A stretch of DNA of 39,802 nucleotides from Clostridiales bacterium (GCA_024693205.1 JAILLJ010000142.1:1-39802), one strand, 5' to 3'; shown: positions 8,676 through 17,376, counted from the stretch's first letter. Translations and numbers: made by a program. The notes: generated from the sequence alone by a model not told the origin.

Positions 8676-9605
8676 TTATTTCAAAAATCCGTCGATTATG
8701 ATGTTTTCGGCTTCGCTTTCGCTGAGACCCAGCGTCATAAGCTTTACCATCTGGTCGTTGTTTATCCTGCCTATAGCCGCCTCGTGGATAAGAGCCGCCT
8801 CGCAGCTGTTGGCGGATATCTCGGGTATCGAGCGCACCTTGGCGTCGTCCATGATGATGGAGTCGCACTGTACATGCGCCTTACAGCGGCAGTTGCCCTC
8901 CGCCTTAGGATAAAAGACCTGTGTGGATTTATCCTTCGCGACGGAACGGGAGATCACCTGTGCCGACGAGCCGTCGCCATTCAGGTTTACGGTCATCTGT
9001 GACTTTGCCGTCTGTTCCCCGTGGGTCATAAGGCGCTCGGTAATAAACAGCTTAGCGCCGGCGTCAAGGTTGGCTACGGTCTCTCTCACCGCCGAATCGA
9101 CGCCCTTTATCTGGACCGTCTCCATCTCGCAGACGGCGTTTTCCGAGAGGTTGACGACCGTTGTAGGATTAAGTATCCTGCCGCCCGTACCGTCGCCCTC
9201 GCCGTAATGCTTTTCGATATATTTCACCTTGGCGTTCTTTCCGATAAAGAAGCGGTGTATGCCGTCGTGCTCCGACGCTTCACAGCCGGAGTTGTGTATC
9301 CCGCAGCCCGCTACGATGGTTACGTCCGCGCCTTCGCCGATATAAAAATCGTTGTATACCATGTCATTAAGGCCGCTTTCGGTTATAACGACGGGGATAT
9401 GGATATTTTTTTCGGTCGCAAAGGGAAGCACCTTTATATCTATCCCGGGCTTGTCCTCTTTAGGTGTGATGATAACGCTTTCGGTGGACTGTCTTGCCAT
9501 CGAGGCTCCGTCTTTTCTTATATTGTAAGCGCCGTCGACAGGTATTCCGTCGATATCGGCGATCTTATTCAGCAGACCGTTAAGAACGCTGTCGTCCAAT
9601 ATCAT
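8676..9605 (-). CDS. SufB/SufD-like Fe-S cluster scaffold protein (SmsB type)
   Basis: Partner of the SufC-like ATPase encoded just upstream; together they match the two-component SUF-like minimal system described in archaea and Clostridia. The 309-residue protein is shorter than E. coli SufB (about 495). It keeps the right-handed beta-helix core and the family C-terminus ALIHEAAIGRINNDQMVKLM followed by GLSESEAENIIIDGFL. Several cysteines and histidines that could ligate a cluster lie in the core (AGCGIHNSGCEASEHDG; NCRCKAHVQCDS). The ATG at 9605 overlaps the smsC stop as TGATG; a GTG one codon earlier is also possible. No SufS desulfurase or SufU is nearby. Confidence 0.88.
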   Translation of the reverse strand: MILDDSVLNGLLNKIADIDGIPVDGAYNIRKDGASMARQSTESVIITPKEDKPGIDIKVLPFATEKNIHIPVVITESGLNDMVYNDFYIGEGADVTIVAGCGIHNSGCEASEHDGIHRFFIGKNAKVKYIEKHYGEGDGTGGRILNPTTVVNLSENAVCEMETVQIKGVDSAVRETVANLDAGAKLFITERLMTHGEQTAKSQMTVNLNGDGSSAQVISRSVAKDKSTQVFYPKAEGNCRCKAHVQCDSIIMDDAKVRSIPEISANSCEAALIHEAAIGRINNDQMVKLMTLGLSESEAENIIIDGFLK

Positions 9606-10330
9606 CACTCCCCTCTGAATGCGCAGCTGTCGTCAAACTCCGTCAAAAGCTTCGGGAGCACTTCGTCGCGCGGGCCTTCGGAACGTATCTTTCCGTTTGC
9701 GATAACGATTAAATCATCAGCAAGCTTCATTATTCTTTCCTGATGCGAAATGATTATTACGCTGTTGTGTCTTCCTCTGCTCATCGCCTTAAACGTATCG
9801 ACGAGCATCGTAAAGCTCCAAAGGTCGATACCCGCCTCCGGCTCGTCAAAGATAGCCACGCCGAGCTCTCTCGCCATAAGCGACGCTATCTCGATCCTTT
9901 TGACTTCGCCGCCCGAAAGAGAGTTGTCGATCTCCCTGTTAAGATATTCTCTCGAGCACAGCCCGACGTTTGTAAGATATTCACAGCATTTCGCTTCGGG
10001 AAGGTCGCTCCCGTGCGCGACGCTGAGAAGCCTACGAACGGTAAGTCCCTTGAATCTCGGCGGCTGCTGGAATGCGTAGCCTATGCCGAGCTTTGCCCTT
10101 TCGGTTATCGAAAGGTCGGTAATATCCTCGCCGTTATAAATAACGCGTCCCGACGTCGGTTTTTCGATGCCCATGATTATTCGCGCTATCGTCGATTTTC
10201 CTCCGCCGTTCGGACCGGTTATCACGAGAAATCTATCTTCGGGGAGCTTAAAGCTCACATCGTCTATTATTTCAAGCTCCTTATTGTCTTCGGCATTCAC
10301 TTTAAAGGAGATATTCTGAAGCTCTAACAT
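9605..10330 (-). CDS. SufC-like ABC ATPase for Fe-S assembly (SmsC type)
   Basis: Soluble ABC ATPase that drives conformational change in the SufB-like scaffold. Walker A GPNGGGKST is at 39-47, the signature LSGGE at 138-142 and Walker B VAIFDEPEAGID at 158-169. The EAGID sequence after Walker B, where transport ATPases usually have a D-loop of the TSALD kind, is typical of SufC. There is no membrane permease next to it, which separates it from transporter ATPases. The start is taken at the ATG after AGGCGG; a TTG one codon upstream gives one extra residue. The gene overlaps smsB by one base. Confidence 0.9.
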   Translation of the reverse strand: MLELQNISFKVNAEDNKELEIIDDVSFKLPEDRFLVITGPNGGGKSTIARIIMGIEKPTSGRVIYNGEDITDLSITERAKLGIGYAFQQPPRFKGLTVRRLLSVAHGSDLPEAKCCEYLTNVGLCSREYLNREIDNSLSGGEVKRIEIASLMARELGVAIFDEPEAGIDLWSFTMLVDTFKAMSRGRHNSVIIISHQERIMKLADDLIVIANGKIRSEGPRDEVLPKLLTEFDDSCAFRGE

Positions 10331-10346
10331 CAAAAGCCGCCTTTCG

Positions 10347-10901
10347 TTAAACTATAAGTGCCAAAACGGCTGTCGCCGCCGTGTAAAGAAACAAGCTTAT
10401 CCCGTACCTTTCAAGGAACGAGCCCGCCATAATGAGAACGGACGGGATGAAGAATAAAACTCTTAGAGGCATACTCAGCTTTTTTTCGACATAGATAAGC
10501 TCCCACATATTGAGCGCGTCCTCGTAGAGAGGAGATTTGTTGCACCAAAGAGATATCCCGACATAATAAAGAACGATCGACAAAATGAACATCGCGGAGA
10601 CTTTTCCGCTCGTCATGTCGTGAGGCGTAATGCCGAAAAATACTATATTTGATACGGAGACGAACAGCGCCGGCAGGGAGAGAAGAAAATTCGGGATACC
10701 CTGAAGAAAACAATAGAAAAAGCTTTTTAACGCCGTCTCGGTCAATTCGTGCTCAACGTGACCGCACATCTCGTTTTTTTGCATATATCTTGTATCATTC
10801 ACGGCCACCTTTAACATCTTTAAAAGACAATGCTCCCAAAACGCCTTTAAAAGGGCGGCGGGATATGTCAAAAGCTTTGAAATAAGATAGATGATCGTCA
10901 T
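10347..10901 (-). CDS. small integral membrane protein, unknown function
   Basis: A 184-residue protein with roughly four hydrophobic segments: near residues 65-90, 100-120, 145-160 and the last 15 residues. The N-terminal 60 residues are amphipathic and contain KNEMCGHVEHE. The polar stretch SLWCNKSPLYEDALNMWELIY after the second helix is the most distinctive part. I do not recognise the family. Its start overlaps the stop of the zinc-ribbon protein as ATGA, and it ends 16 nt before smsC, so it belongs to the same operon; a functional link to Fe-S assembly is not shown. Confidence 0.75.
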   Translation of the reverse strand: MTIIYLISKLLTYPAALLKAFWEHCLLKMLKVAVNDTRYMQKNEMCGHVEHELTETALKSFFYCFLQGIPNFLLSLPALFVSVSNIVFFGITPHDMTSGKVSAMFILSIVLYYVGISLWCNKSPLYEDALNMWELIYVEKKLSMPLRVLFFIPSVLIMAGSFLERYGISLFLYTAATAVLALIV

Positions 10902-12370
10902 AATGTTTCCGCCCTCCCCTTAACAAAGAGATCTTCAAGCGTTATCTTGCCGTCGAGACAATCCTGTATCGCCTGTGACGGCTCGCCGCTGCTTTTGACA
11001 TTTTTGACAAATTCGTCGTCTTTGGCAAGAGTTCCGCAGAGCACGGAGATATCTATTACCGACTGATTCATGCATGAGGTGGTCCCTGCCACATAGTCGT
11101 AATAGTAGGCGAAGGAGTAGCAGTATTCTCCTATGTAATCGTACGCGTCGTCCACCCTGTCCTTAAGAAGCATGAGCGCGCCCATCCACATCGTGCATTG
11201 AAGCTGTTCCTTAAAGAACAGCTCGTCATTTTTCGAGATGCTCTTCTGTGCGAGGACGTCGGTGAAAATGTCGCCGTATCTGTCGATATTTGCTTTTTCT
11301 GCGGCGTCGACGTATTTATAGGCCTCGTCTATGTCGCCCTTTCTCGTATTTATCTTCATCATATATTTGAAGTAATCGGGCGTATTTTTATTGTATTTTT
11401 CAAACTCGGTACAGACGGACAGAGCGTCGTCATATTTTTCTTCGTTTAAAAGCGCGTCCATCTTGAATTCGTAAACCGACTTGTTGTTTACGTTATTCTT
11501 AACTACGTCGTCGCAGACCTGATAAAACTTTTTATAATCTCCCGTCTTTTTACAAGCCCAGAAGGACAGATCGAGGTATTTAAGATATTCGTCGGGCGCG
11601 TACTCGTACATCTTATTGAGATATTCCTGTACAACTTCCGCGTTGTCGGGCATGACGTAGTAGGCGACAGACGCCTTTAAATACTCCGCGTAGCATTTCT
11701 TATGGGCGGAAGCGTCCTTTCCCGTCTTGCTGTCGATAAATTCCACCGCGTCGTTAAAGGAGAGGTCGGACGCGTCGGAAACGCCCGTGCTTTGTACATA
11801 GTCGTTAAACAGGGAGTCAAGCTTATAAAAATCATCGTTGGCCTCAACATAAGGGGCAAAATACTTGTTGTAATAATAACCCGACCTTACGTTTTCGGAG
11901 ATCATTGATTTTATCATCGCTCCGGCGTCGGAATATGACTCCATCTCGGATTCGATCTTTACAAAAGAGCCGAGCGTCTTGGCTCCGGGACCGAGCCATC
12001 TGAGCTTTGTCCCGAGACGATTTGATACGACGTCGTCGTATTTTGCCATCATATCGTTTATTTCGTCATATTTGTCATACGCCTCGTAAAGTCTCTTTTC
12101 GCCCTTAAGCTTCTCGGACTTTACGGTCAAAGACGACACCGGGATATAACATTTTACCGCGAGGAACGCCGCAAAAGCCGAAAAAGCCGCAAACAAAATA
12201 AAAACAAATATAACAGGCCACTTCACCCTTGTTTTAAGCATGGCCTTTTTACAGTCGGAGCAGTATTCGCTGTCGTCCGTAAAACTCTTTTTGTTTTTTA
12301 TCTCGCCGCAGTGAGGGCAAAAACGCTTATCCTTAGGTATCGAGCGATTGGGTCTTTCAAATTCCTTCAA
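10898..12370 (-). CDS. zinc-ribbon, single-span membrane protein with TPR-like repeats
   Basis: A 490-residue protein of unknown function. The first 45 residues form a zinc ribbon (CPHC and CSDC). A transmembrane helix spans about residues 50-72, and the remaining 415 residues are helical and rich in Tyr, Asp and Lys, with tetratricopeptide-like pairs such as KSVYEFKMDALLNEEKYDDAL. The ribbon should face the cytoplasm and the repeat domain the outside. The start is uncertain: a TTG at 12370 has AAGGA eight bases upstream, whereas the ATG at 12379 abuts that site with no spacing. A good promoter lies at 12404-12432, making this the first gene of the operon running to the MFS transporter. Confidence 0.8.
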   Translation of the reverse strand: MKEFERPNRSIPKDKRFCPHCGEIKNKKSFTDDSEYCSDCKKAMLKTRVKWPVIFVFILFAAFSAFAAFLAVKCYIPVSSLTVKSEKLKGEKRLYEAYDKYDEINDMMAKYDDVVSNRLGTKLRWLGPGAKTLGSFVKIESEMESYSDAGAMIKSMISENVRSGYYYNKYFAPYVEANDDFYKLDSLFNDYVQSTGVSDASDLSFNDAVEFIDSKTGKDASAHKKCYAEYLKASVAYYVMPDNAEVVQEYLNKMYEYAPDEYLKYLDLSFWACKKTGDYKKFYQVCDDVVKNNVNNKSVYEFKMDALLNEEKYDDALSVCTEFEKYNKNTPDYFKYMMKINTRKGDIDEAYKYVDAAEKANIDRYGDIFTDVLAQKSISKNDELFFKEQLQCTMWMGALMLLKDRVDDAYDYIGEYCYSFAYYYDYVAGTTSCMNQSVIDISVLCGTLAKDDEFVKNVKSSGEPSQAIQDCLDGKITLEDLFVKGRAETL

Positions 12371-12403
12371 CGGTCCCATCCTTTCGGAATGACATGTTTA
12401 TTT

Positions 12404-12432
12404 ATTATATCACTTTTTTATATTTTTTTCAA
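12404..12432 (-). promoter_or_regulatory. promoter for the zinc-ribbon/sms/MFS operon
   Basis: TTGAAA (complement of 12427-12432), a 17-nt A-rich spacer ending in the extended element TGA, and TATAAT (complement of 12404-12409). It sits about 35 nt before the first gene. Confidence 0.85.
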
Positions 12433-12458
12433 CATAAAAACGGCAATTTACGCTTAAT

Positions 12459-14546
12459 TTAATTTTTCGCTTTTTCTATAATTATCGTCTCGTTTTCGTT
12501 TGTTTCGGTCTCGAATATTTCGGCGTTAAAGATCGACTCTGTGTTCCCGCGCTTAACGGCCATGGGAGCGCCGAACGGGTTCATGATTTTAAGCTTGTTC
12601 CCCTTTTCACTGACTATCATTATTTTTCCCATCTCGCCGTTTTTGACCGAAGCGCTGACAAGAAAAGCTCCGTCTGCGCGAAGCTGATCGAATTCGGCGT
12701 CTTTGCTTTTATCCCAGCAGGGGAAAATTCGCATGATCCCGCCGCGGCACTGCAGCAGCATCTCGTTCACCGTTGAAACGGTCGTACTGTTGTTTTCGAT
12801 ACATCCTCCGCCGCAATTAAAAAGCATGTTCGGCAAGAGCTTCTTTTTGTAAAACAGCTTCAGCGCGTCTGTCAGAAAGGAAGGCGAAACGCCTATCCTT
12901 GCGCCGCACGGAAGGTATGAACACGCGCCGTTCTCGTCGAGCCGCCTGTCGTTCAGAAAATATGTGTCCCGCGCGATCTTAAGCAGCTTTTCATCCGACA
13001 GAAAATCTATCTGTCCCGCCGGATATATATGCTGTATACAAAGGGAATTCGTGTCGTTCCATTTCATTCCTCTTTCGGTATATCTAAAGACCTTTTTAAA
13101 GCGCCTGTGAAACGTCGGATAATCGCTGATATGAGCTAAAATATGTTCTCTCTTTTCGGCCTTATCCGCGTCTAAGCCGAGCGCCGCCGAAATATCGAGG
13201 GCCGCCTTGAAGACCATACGAACGAGTCCGAGGGATAAGAGATTGTTGAAATCATCAGAATTATCGTCCCTTCCGCCGTCCTTGAAATCATCCCTGTAAA
13301 ACGGCACCTCGTGGATCGCGTCGTTATAAATCACATAGCGGCCGTCCTCAAATTTCAGATAATCCTCCCAGAACTCCGCCACCTCATTTATAAACGGATA
13401 GATATGTTCCCTCGCTTTCTTTTCGTCGTTTGTTGCGTACCATATCATTATCGGAACTACCGCGGCATAGGCGGCGTTGCTCTTTTGACCGAGGTAATGC
13501 ACCTCGCTTTCCCTCTTGTTTTCAGCGAGGAGCGCGGGAGATACTCCCTTTGGTTCAATGCTGACCGGATAATAAACTCCGCGGCAGGAAAGATATTCCT
13601 TTGCGAAAGAACGCGCCTTCTCCTCAAAATCCTCGAGCGGTGTGAAGTAGCATTCGGTCAGCTCTACGTGGTTTGACGAACAGAGCGCGTAGAACGGCGC
13701 CTCATAGTTATAGTTGAGGTGGTAATCGCCGTGCCAGCTCATGTCGTCGCGCGTAATAAAATTCCCGTAAAGCCCCGGCGGAAACTTTCTGTTTCCCGCA
13801 CAGCAACGCATGACGTAAAGCCCCGCGTACCAGTTGTTTTCGATCTCCTTATCGTAAAGCTTAACGCTCGACTTGCTCCAAAAATCGCTCCATGCCTTAA
13901 GGTGCTTTTCGCGTATCGCCTCAAATTCCGCGTTTTCCGCCATTTCAAGCGCTCTTTCGAGATAGTTTTCACAGTCGTGGTTTGTCACGACCGATACGGC
14001 GTAAATGTATTCCGTCATATCTTTTTCGGCGCTCTTTGACGAAAGCTGTCTTATCACAGCCGCCGCGTCCGTCTCGTACAGAAGCTTTTCGCCCCTGAAC
14101 GATCTTGTCACATAAAAGCAGTCTCCCTTTTCGCTTTCCGTGTTTTCGGACGAAGAGCCCTCCTTGGCGGAGAGCTTTACTTTTACCGTATCGCTGTTAT
14201 TTTGCACGATACGGATAAGCAGTATGTTTTCACATGCCGAGACAAATATTTCGGCTTCGGCGTTTTGGAATTTTCCTCGCAGTTCTCCCCTGTCAAGATC
14301 CTCTTCGATATGATAAACAGACGTATCTATCCCCGTTATGTCGACAAAGCCTATCTGCTTTATCCCTCCGTCATAATCTTTTCCGGGAAGTCCCTTCCAG
14401 AAGTCGCATTTTGCTATATTTACCCTTACGCCGTTTTCGATATCGCCGAGAACGATCCCGACGTCTCCGTTTCCGTTTATCGCACCGGTCGGAATGACGT
14501 TCCCTTTAAGCTCCTTCGGGCGACTGTTTATATACGCAATATGCAT
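12459..14546 (-). CDS. GH95-like glycoside hydrolase (alpha-L-fucosidase superfamily)
   Basis: A 695-residue protein with the GH95 layout: N-terminal beta-sandwich (to about 210), (alpha/alpha)6 barrel, C-terminal beta domain. The barrel motif HGDYHLNYN (residues 272-280) matches the family LNxN pair of catalytic asparagines, N278 and N280. The C-terminal NEMLLQCRGGIMRIFPCW and LRADGAFLV match the family end region. Known GH95 enzymes cleave alpha-L-fucose or alpha-L-galactose. The general acid could be E413 (AIHEVPFYRDD). The family IDGN segment reads IENN here (583-586), so the usual catalytic Asp appears to be Glu584. No signal peptide is seen, so it probably acts inside the cell on imported oligosaccharides. 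Its AGAGGAG site lies inside the upstream microprotein gene. Confidence 0.8.
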   Translation of the reverse strand: MHIAYINSRPKELKGNVIPTGAINGNGDVGIVLGDIENGVRVNIAKCDFWKGLPGKDYDGGIKQIGFVDITGIDTSVYHIEEDLDRGELRGKFQNAEAEIFVSACENILLIRIVQNNSDTVKVKLSAKEGSSSENTESEKGDCFYVTRSFRGEKLLYETDAAAVIRQLSSKSAEKDMTEYIYAVSVVTNHDCENYLERALEMAENAEFEAIREKHLKAWSDFWSKSSVKLYDKEIENNWYAGLYVMRCCAGNRKFPPGLYGNFITRDDMSWHGDYHLNYNYEAPFYALCSSNHVELTECYFTPLEDFEEKARSFAKEYLSCRGVYYPVSIEPKGVSPALLAENKRESEVHYLGQKSNAAYAAVVPIMIWYATNDEKKAREHIYPFINEVAEFWEDYLKFEDGRYVIYNDAIHEVPFYRDDFKDGGRDDNSDDFNNLLSLGLVRMVFKAALDISAALGLDADKAEKREHILAHISDYPTFHRRFKKVFRYTERGMKWNDTNSLCIQHIYPAGQIDFLSDEKLLKIARDTYFLNDRRLDENGACSYLPCGARIGVSPSFLTDALKLFYKKKLLPNMLFNCGGGCIENNSTTVSTVNEMLLQCRGGIMRIFPCWDKSKDAEFDQLRADGAFLVSASVKNGEMGKIMIVSEKGNKLKIMNPFGAPMAVKRGNTESIFNAEIFETETNENETIIIEKAKN

Positions 14547-14549
14547 ATA

Positions 14550-14642
14550 TTATACTCCTCTCAAAAAAGCCGCGAGGACAGAAAGAATAATGACTATTCC
14601 CCAAAGCTTTTCATTCAGTTCCTTTTCACCGAGCATGTTCAC
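14550..14642 (-). CDS. 30-residue single-helix membrane microprotein upstream of the GH95-like gene
   Basis: A 31-codon frame starting with GTG at 14642, four bases after GGGGTGA; an ATG two codons later is the alternative start. The product has a charged N-terminus (GEKELNEKLW), one hydrophobic stretch of about 13 residues (GIVIILSVLAAFL) and a short RGV tail, as in small membrane-anchored peptides. Its last codons AGA-GGA-GTA-TAA form the Shine-Dalgarno for the GH95-like gene, whose ATG begins three bases after the stop, so the two are probably translationally coupled. Function unknown. The arrangement of start, site, hydrophobicity and coupling argues against chance, but there is no homology evidence. 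Confidence 0.6.
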   Translation of the reverse strand: MNMLGEKELNEKLWGIVIILSVLAAFLRGV

Positions 14643-14652
14643 TACGTCACCC

Positions 14653-14677
14653 CGTGATATTTTTCGTCGTTATCACG
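14653..14677 (-). repeat. 7-bp inverted repeat at the microprotein leader
   Basis: CGTGATA (14653-14659) and TATCACG (14671-14677) are perfect inverted copies with an 11-nt spacer. One arm abuts the GGGGTGA ribosome binding site of the microprotein. It may be an operator or an mRNA hairpin that masks the site. No clear promoter is recognised in this leader. Confidence 0.5.
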
Positions 14678-14717
14678 CTCTTATTCAAGGAGATACCGTT
14701 TTTGTACGATATTCAAG

Positions 14718-14753
14718 GGTGCGGAAAAGATCGAAAGAAACCTTTCCCGCACC
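14718..14753 (-). terminator. hairpin after the EEP-family gene
   Basis: GGTGCGG-A-AAAG pairs with CTTT-C-CCGCACC, directly after the stop of the secreted enzyme gene. There is no U-run after it on the minus strand (CTTGAATATC), so it could be an mRNA-stabilising 3' hairpin or a weak terminator. Confidence 0.4.
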
Positions 14754-14757
14754 ATAT

Positions 14758-15828
14758 TCACTGAAATTTTATTATTATTTCGCCCGATATCAGCTTCGGA
14801 AGCTCGCCCAAAACAAGTCCGAGAGCCTTGAAAAAGTATTTTATATGGAGAAACAGCGTTTTAAAAGGCTCGTATCTCTCTTTTTCATATGTCCTTTCAT
14901 CCTTCGGGACAGCGTTTCTGTCTATCGTATAGTTTATTACGGTTATCTCAGCCGAATGGTCGGAGAGCATGTTCCCGTCGTCATCCTTGAACGGCGCGAA
15001 CTCATGGGAAAAAGCTTTAAACGAAACTCCGCCGCCGCTCCTGTAAAGAGTCTTTTCGAGCGAATCCCATATGCCCATGTATTCGATGCCCCATATATCG
15101 TTATCGGAATATTTGATATCATAATTTCCGCCGTTTTTAAGCTCGACCCAAACATCCCTGAAGCCCGCTTCGTCGATAAACTGTTTTTTCAGCTCGCTTT
15201 CGGTATGCATGAAGCGTGTGTTGATGTCGCCGAGAACTATTACGGCGTGATCCTTTGAGTAGCCTTCGATAAATTTCAAAAGCTGTCTGTACTCGGCGGC
15301 GCGGGCGGCGGCATTTCCCTCCCCGCCGTAGGCGTCGGCGTGGATGTTATAGACGTCGATATAAACGCCCTCGGCTATTTCGAGACTGCCGCAGATAAAC
15401 CCCTTCGGCGTTAGTTCATCCGAGCCATTGTCAAAGATCCCGTACGAAGTCTCCCACGGAACGCGCTTTATATTATAAAGCTGATATTTTGAAAAGAAGT
15501 TCAGTCCGTCGCCGAACGGTATCCCTCCGAAATGATATGTTTTATAGGGCATGTCTATCCCGCGCTTCAGGATAGAATGATAGTTGAAATCCTCCTGAAC
15601 GGCGATCAAGTCCGCGCCGACGGAGTTCAGCTTTTCTGGCATCAGCTTTGTTGACGCCCGCGGATCCCTTCTGACCGACGACAAAAACTTCGGTATCGGA
15701 AGCCCGTCCACGTTGTAATTTACTATTTTAAGAGAGCCGCTTTCCGCCCCGTCTTCGGCAAATGTCACAAGCGCGAAGGAGACGATCATAAAAGCGCAAA
15801 GAAATAATGATATAAGTCTTTTTTTCAT
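14758..15828 (-). CDS. secreted endonuclease/exonuclease/phosphatase-family protein (sphingomyelinase/DNase I-like)
   Basis: Exported Mg-dependent phosphodiesterase fold, 356 residues. A signal peptide occupies residues 1-24 (two positive charges, hydrophobic core, FAEDG). The EEP motifs follow in order: N39 (NYNVDG), Q78-E79 (AVQED), H163 and D165 (NIHADAYGG), D201 and N203 (LGDINTR), and D290-H291 (LSDHSAE). HADAYGG resembles bacterial neutral sphingomyelinases more than DNA-repair nucleases. The substrate could be a phospholipid, sphingolipid or nucleic acid; sequence does not decide. The start at 15828 follows GGGAGG at eight bases and a perfect promoter (15856-15884). It is followed by the microprotein and GH95-like genes on the same strand. 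Confidence 0.87.
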   Translation of the reverse strand: MKKRLISLFLCAFMIVSFALVTFAEDGAESGSLKIVNYNVDGLPIPKFLSSVRRDPRASTKLMPEKLNSVGADLIAVQEDFNYHSILKRGIDMPYKTYHFGGIPFGDGLNFFSKYQLYNIKRVPWETSYGIFDNGSDELTPKGFICGSLEIAEGVYIDVYNIHADAYGGEGNAAARAAEYRQLLKFIEGYSKDHAVIVLGDINTRFMHTESELKKQFIDEAGFRDVWVELKNGGNYDIKYSDNDIWGIEYMGIWDSLEKTLYRSGGGVSFKAFSHEFAPFKDDDGNMLSDHSAEITVINYTIDRNAVPKDERTYEKERYEPFKTLFLHIKYFFKALGLVLGELPKLISGEIIIKFQ

Positions 15829-15855
15829 CTTCCCATCCTCCCGTTTTACAAAGCT

Positions 15856-15884
15856 ATTATACAAATTACATATGACTATGTCAA
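15856..15884 (-). promoter_or_regulatory. perfect sigma-A promoter for the EEP-family gene
   Basis: TTGACA (complement of 15879-15884), 17-nt spacer, TATAAT (complement of 15856-15861). It lies about 30 nt upstream of the start codon and back to back with the xylA promoter. Confidence 0.92.
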
Positions 15885-15928
15885 TATCCGTACCCGCCCG
15901 TGTTCCGCCGCTTTTTTCACAAATATTG

Positions 15929-15957
15929 TTGAAATCCCGGGGTCGTTATGATAAAAT
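15929..15957 (+). promoter_or_regulatory. xylAB promoter
   Basis: TTGAAA (15929-15934), a 17-nt spacer ending with the extended element TGA, and TAAAAT (15952-15957). It is the only plus-strand promoter in the 211-nt divergent gap. No clear XylR or cre operator was recognised. Confidence 0.8.
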
Positions 15958-16003
15958 TTAAAGGGATCTGAAGCGAGCGGAAACAGACTGCTCATCAAAA
16001 ACG

Positions 16004-16039
16004 AAAGGAGACGTATCGGTCAAAACCGACGTAAAGATC
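16004..16039 (+). promoter_or_regulatory. xylA leader with remote Shine-Dalgarno and small hairpin
   Basis: The only strong ribosome binding site, AAAGGAG (16004-16010), lies 29 nt before the xylA ATG. Between them is a 5-bp hairpin, TCGGT-caaa-ACCGA (16016-16029), and a direct repeat GACGTA. No ATG, GTG or TTG occurs in frame nearer the site. The hairpin may shorten the distance, or initiation may use the weak AAAG just before the ATG. Confidence 0.45.
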
Positions 16040-17365
16040 ATGAACGAAATATTCAGCGGACTTCCGAAAATATCATATGAGGGACCGGACAGCAAAAATC
16101 CTCTCTCGTTTAAGTTTTATGACGCCGACAGGATCATTTCAGGCAAGCCGATGAAGGAGCATCTTCATTTTGCCATGGCGTGGTGGCACAATATGTGCGC
16201 CGCAGGAACGGATATGTTCGGCACAGTCACCGCCGATAAATCATTCGGCTCCGTTTTGGGAACTATGGAACACGCTTATAAAAAGGTCGACGCGGCCTTT
16301 GAGTTTATGAATAAACTCGGCGTCGATTATTTTTGCTTCCATGACGTCGACCTCGTTCCGGAGGATGAAGATATAAAGGTGACAAACAGGCGCCTCGACG
16401 AGATATCCGTCTATATAGCGGAAAAGATGAAAGAAAACGGTAAAAAGCTCCTTTGGGGCACGGCTAACCTGTTTTCAAATCCCCGCTACATGAACGGCGC
16501 GGGAAGTACAAACTCCGCCGACGTCTACTGCTTCGCGGCGGCCCAGATCAAAAAGGCTCTCGATCTGACTGTCCGTCTCGGCGGCAAGGGCTATGTGTTC
16601 TGGGGCGGCAGAGAGGGATATGAGACTCTCCTCAATACCGATATGAAATTCGAGCAGGAAAACATCGCCAATCTCATGCGCCTCGCCGTCGATTACGGCA
16701 GGAGCATCGGCTTTGACGGAGATTTTTATATCGAGCCGAAGCCGAAGGAGCCGATGAAGCATCAGTACGATTTCGACGCGGCGACGGCTATAGGCTTTTT
16801 ACGTCAATACGGTCTTGACAAAGATTTCAAAATAAACATCGAAGCGAACCACGCGACGTTGGCGGGACATACATTCCGCCATGAGCTTCGCGTCGCCGCA
16901 ATGAACGGGATGCTCGGCAGCATAGACGCGAATCAGGGCGACCTCCTTCTCGGCTGGGACACCGATGAATTCCCCTATAACGTGTATGAAACGACTATGT
17001 GCATGTACGAGGTGCTCAAAGCCGGCGGTCTCAAAAACGGCGGCTTCAACTTTGACGCAAAGACGCGCCGCCCGAGCAACACATATGAGGATATGTTCTA
17101 CGCTTATATTCTCGGAATGGACTCCTTCGCGCTCGGACTTATCAAGGCGTCCGAAATTATCGAGGACGGACGCGTCGACAGCTTTATAAAAGAGCGTTAC
17201 GAAAGCTATGAAAGCGGTATCGGCGAAAAGATCAGAAGCGGCAAGGCGACGCTTAAAGAGCTTTCCGACTACGCCGAAAAGCTCGGCAAACCCGATATCC
17301 CATCCTCGGGCAGGCAGGAATACCTCCAGAGCATAGTAAACTCGATACTTTTTGAAAAAAATTAA
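16040..17365 (+). CDS. xylA: xylose isomerase
   Basis: Interconverts D-xylose and D-xylulose in the cytoplasm with two divalent metals. The 441-residue length is that of the longer class II enzymes. Catalytic H101 and D104 are in FCFHDVD; the metal ligands include E232 and K234 (IEPKP), E268 and H271 (IEANHA), D296 (SIDAN), and D307 and D309 (WDTDEF). The TIM barrel is intact. N-terminal [19 protein letters not shown] aligns with the family start, so the ATG at 16040 is kept despite its poor ribosome binding site. xylB follows after 11 nt. Confidence 0.98.
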   Translation: MNEIFSGLPKISYEGPDSKNPLSFKFYDADRIISGKPMKEHLHFAMAWWHNMCAAGTDMFGTVTADKSFGSVLGTMEHAYKKVDAAFEFMNKLGVDYFCFHDVDLVPEDEDIKVTNRRLDEISVYIAEKMKENGKKLLWGTANLFSNPRYMNGAGSTNSADVYCFAAAQIKKALDLTVRLGGKGYVFWGGREGYETLLNTDMKFEQENIANLMRLAVDYGRSIGFDGDFYIEPKPKEPMKHQYDFDAATAIGFLRQYGLDKDFKINIEANHATLAGHTFRHELRVAAMNGMLGSIDANQGDLLLGWDTDEFPYNVYETTMCMYEVLKAGGLKNGGFNFDAKTRRPSNTYEDMFYAYILGMDSFALGLIKASEIIEDGRVDSFIKERYESYESGIGEKIRSGKATLKELSDYAEKLGKPDIPSSGRQEYLQSIVNSILFEKN

Positions 17366-17376
17366 GGGGTGCAGAG

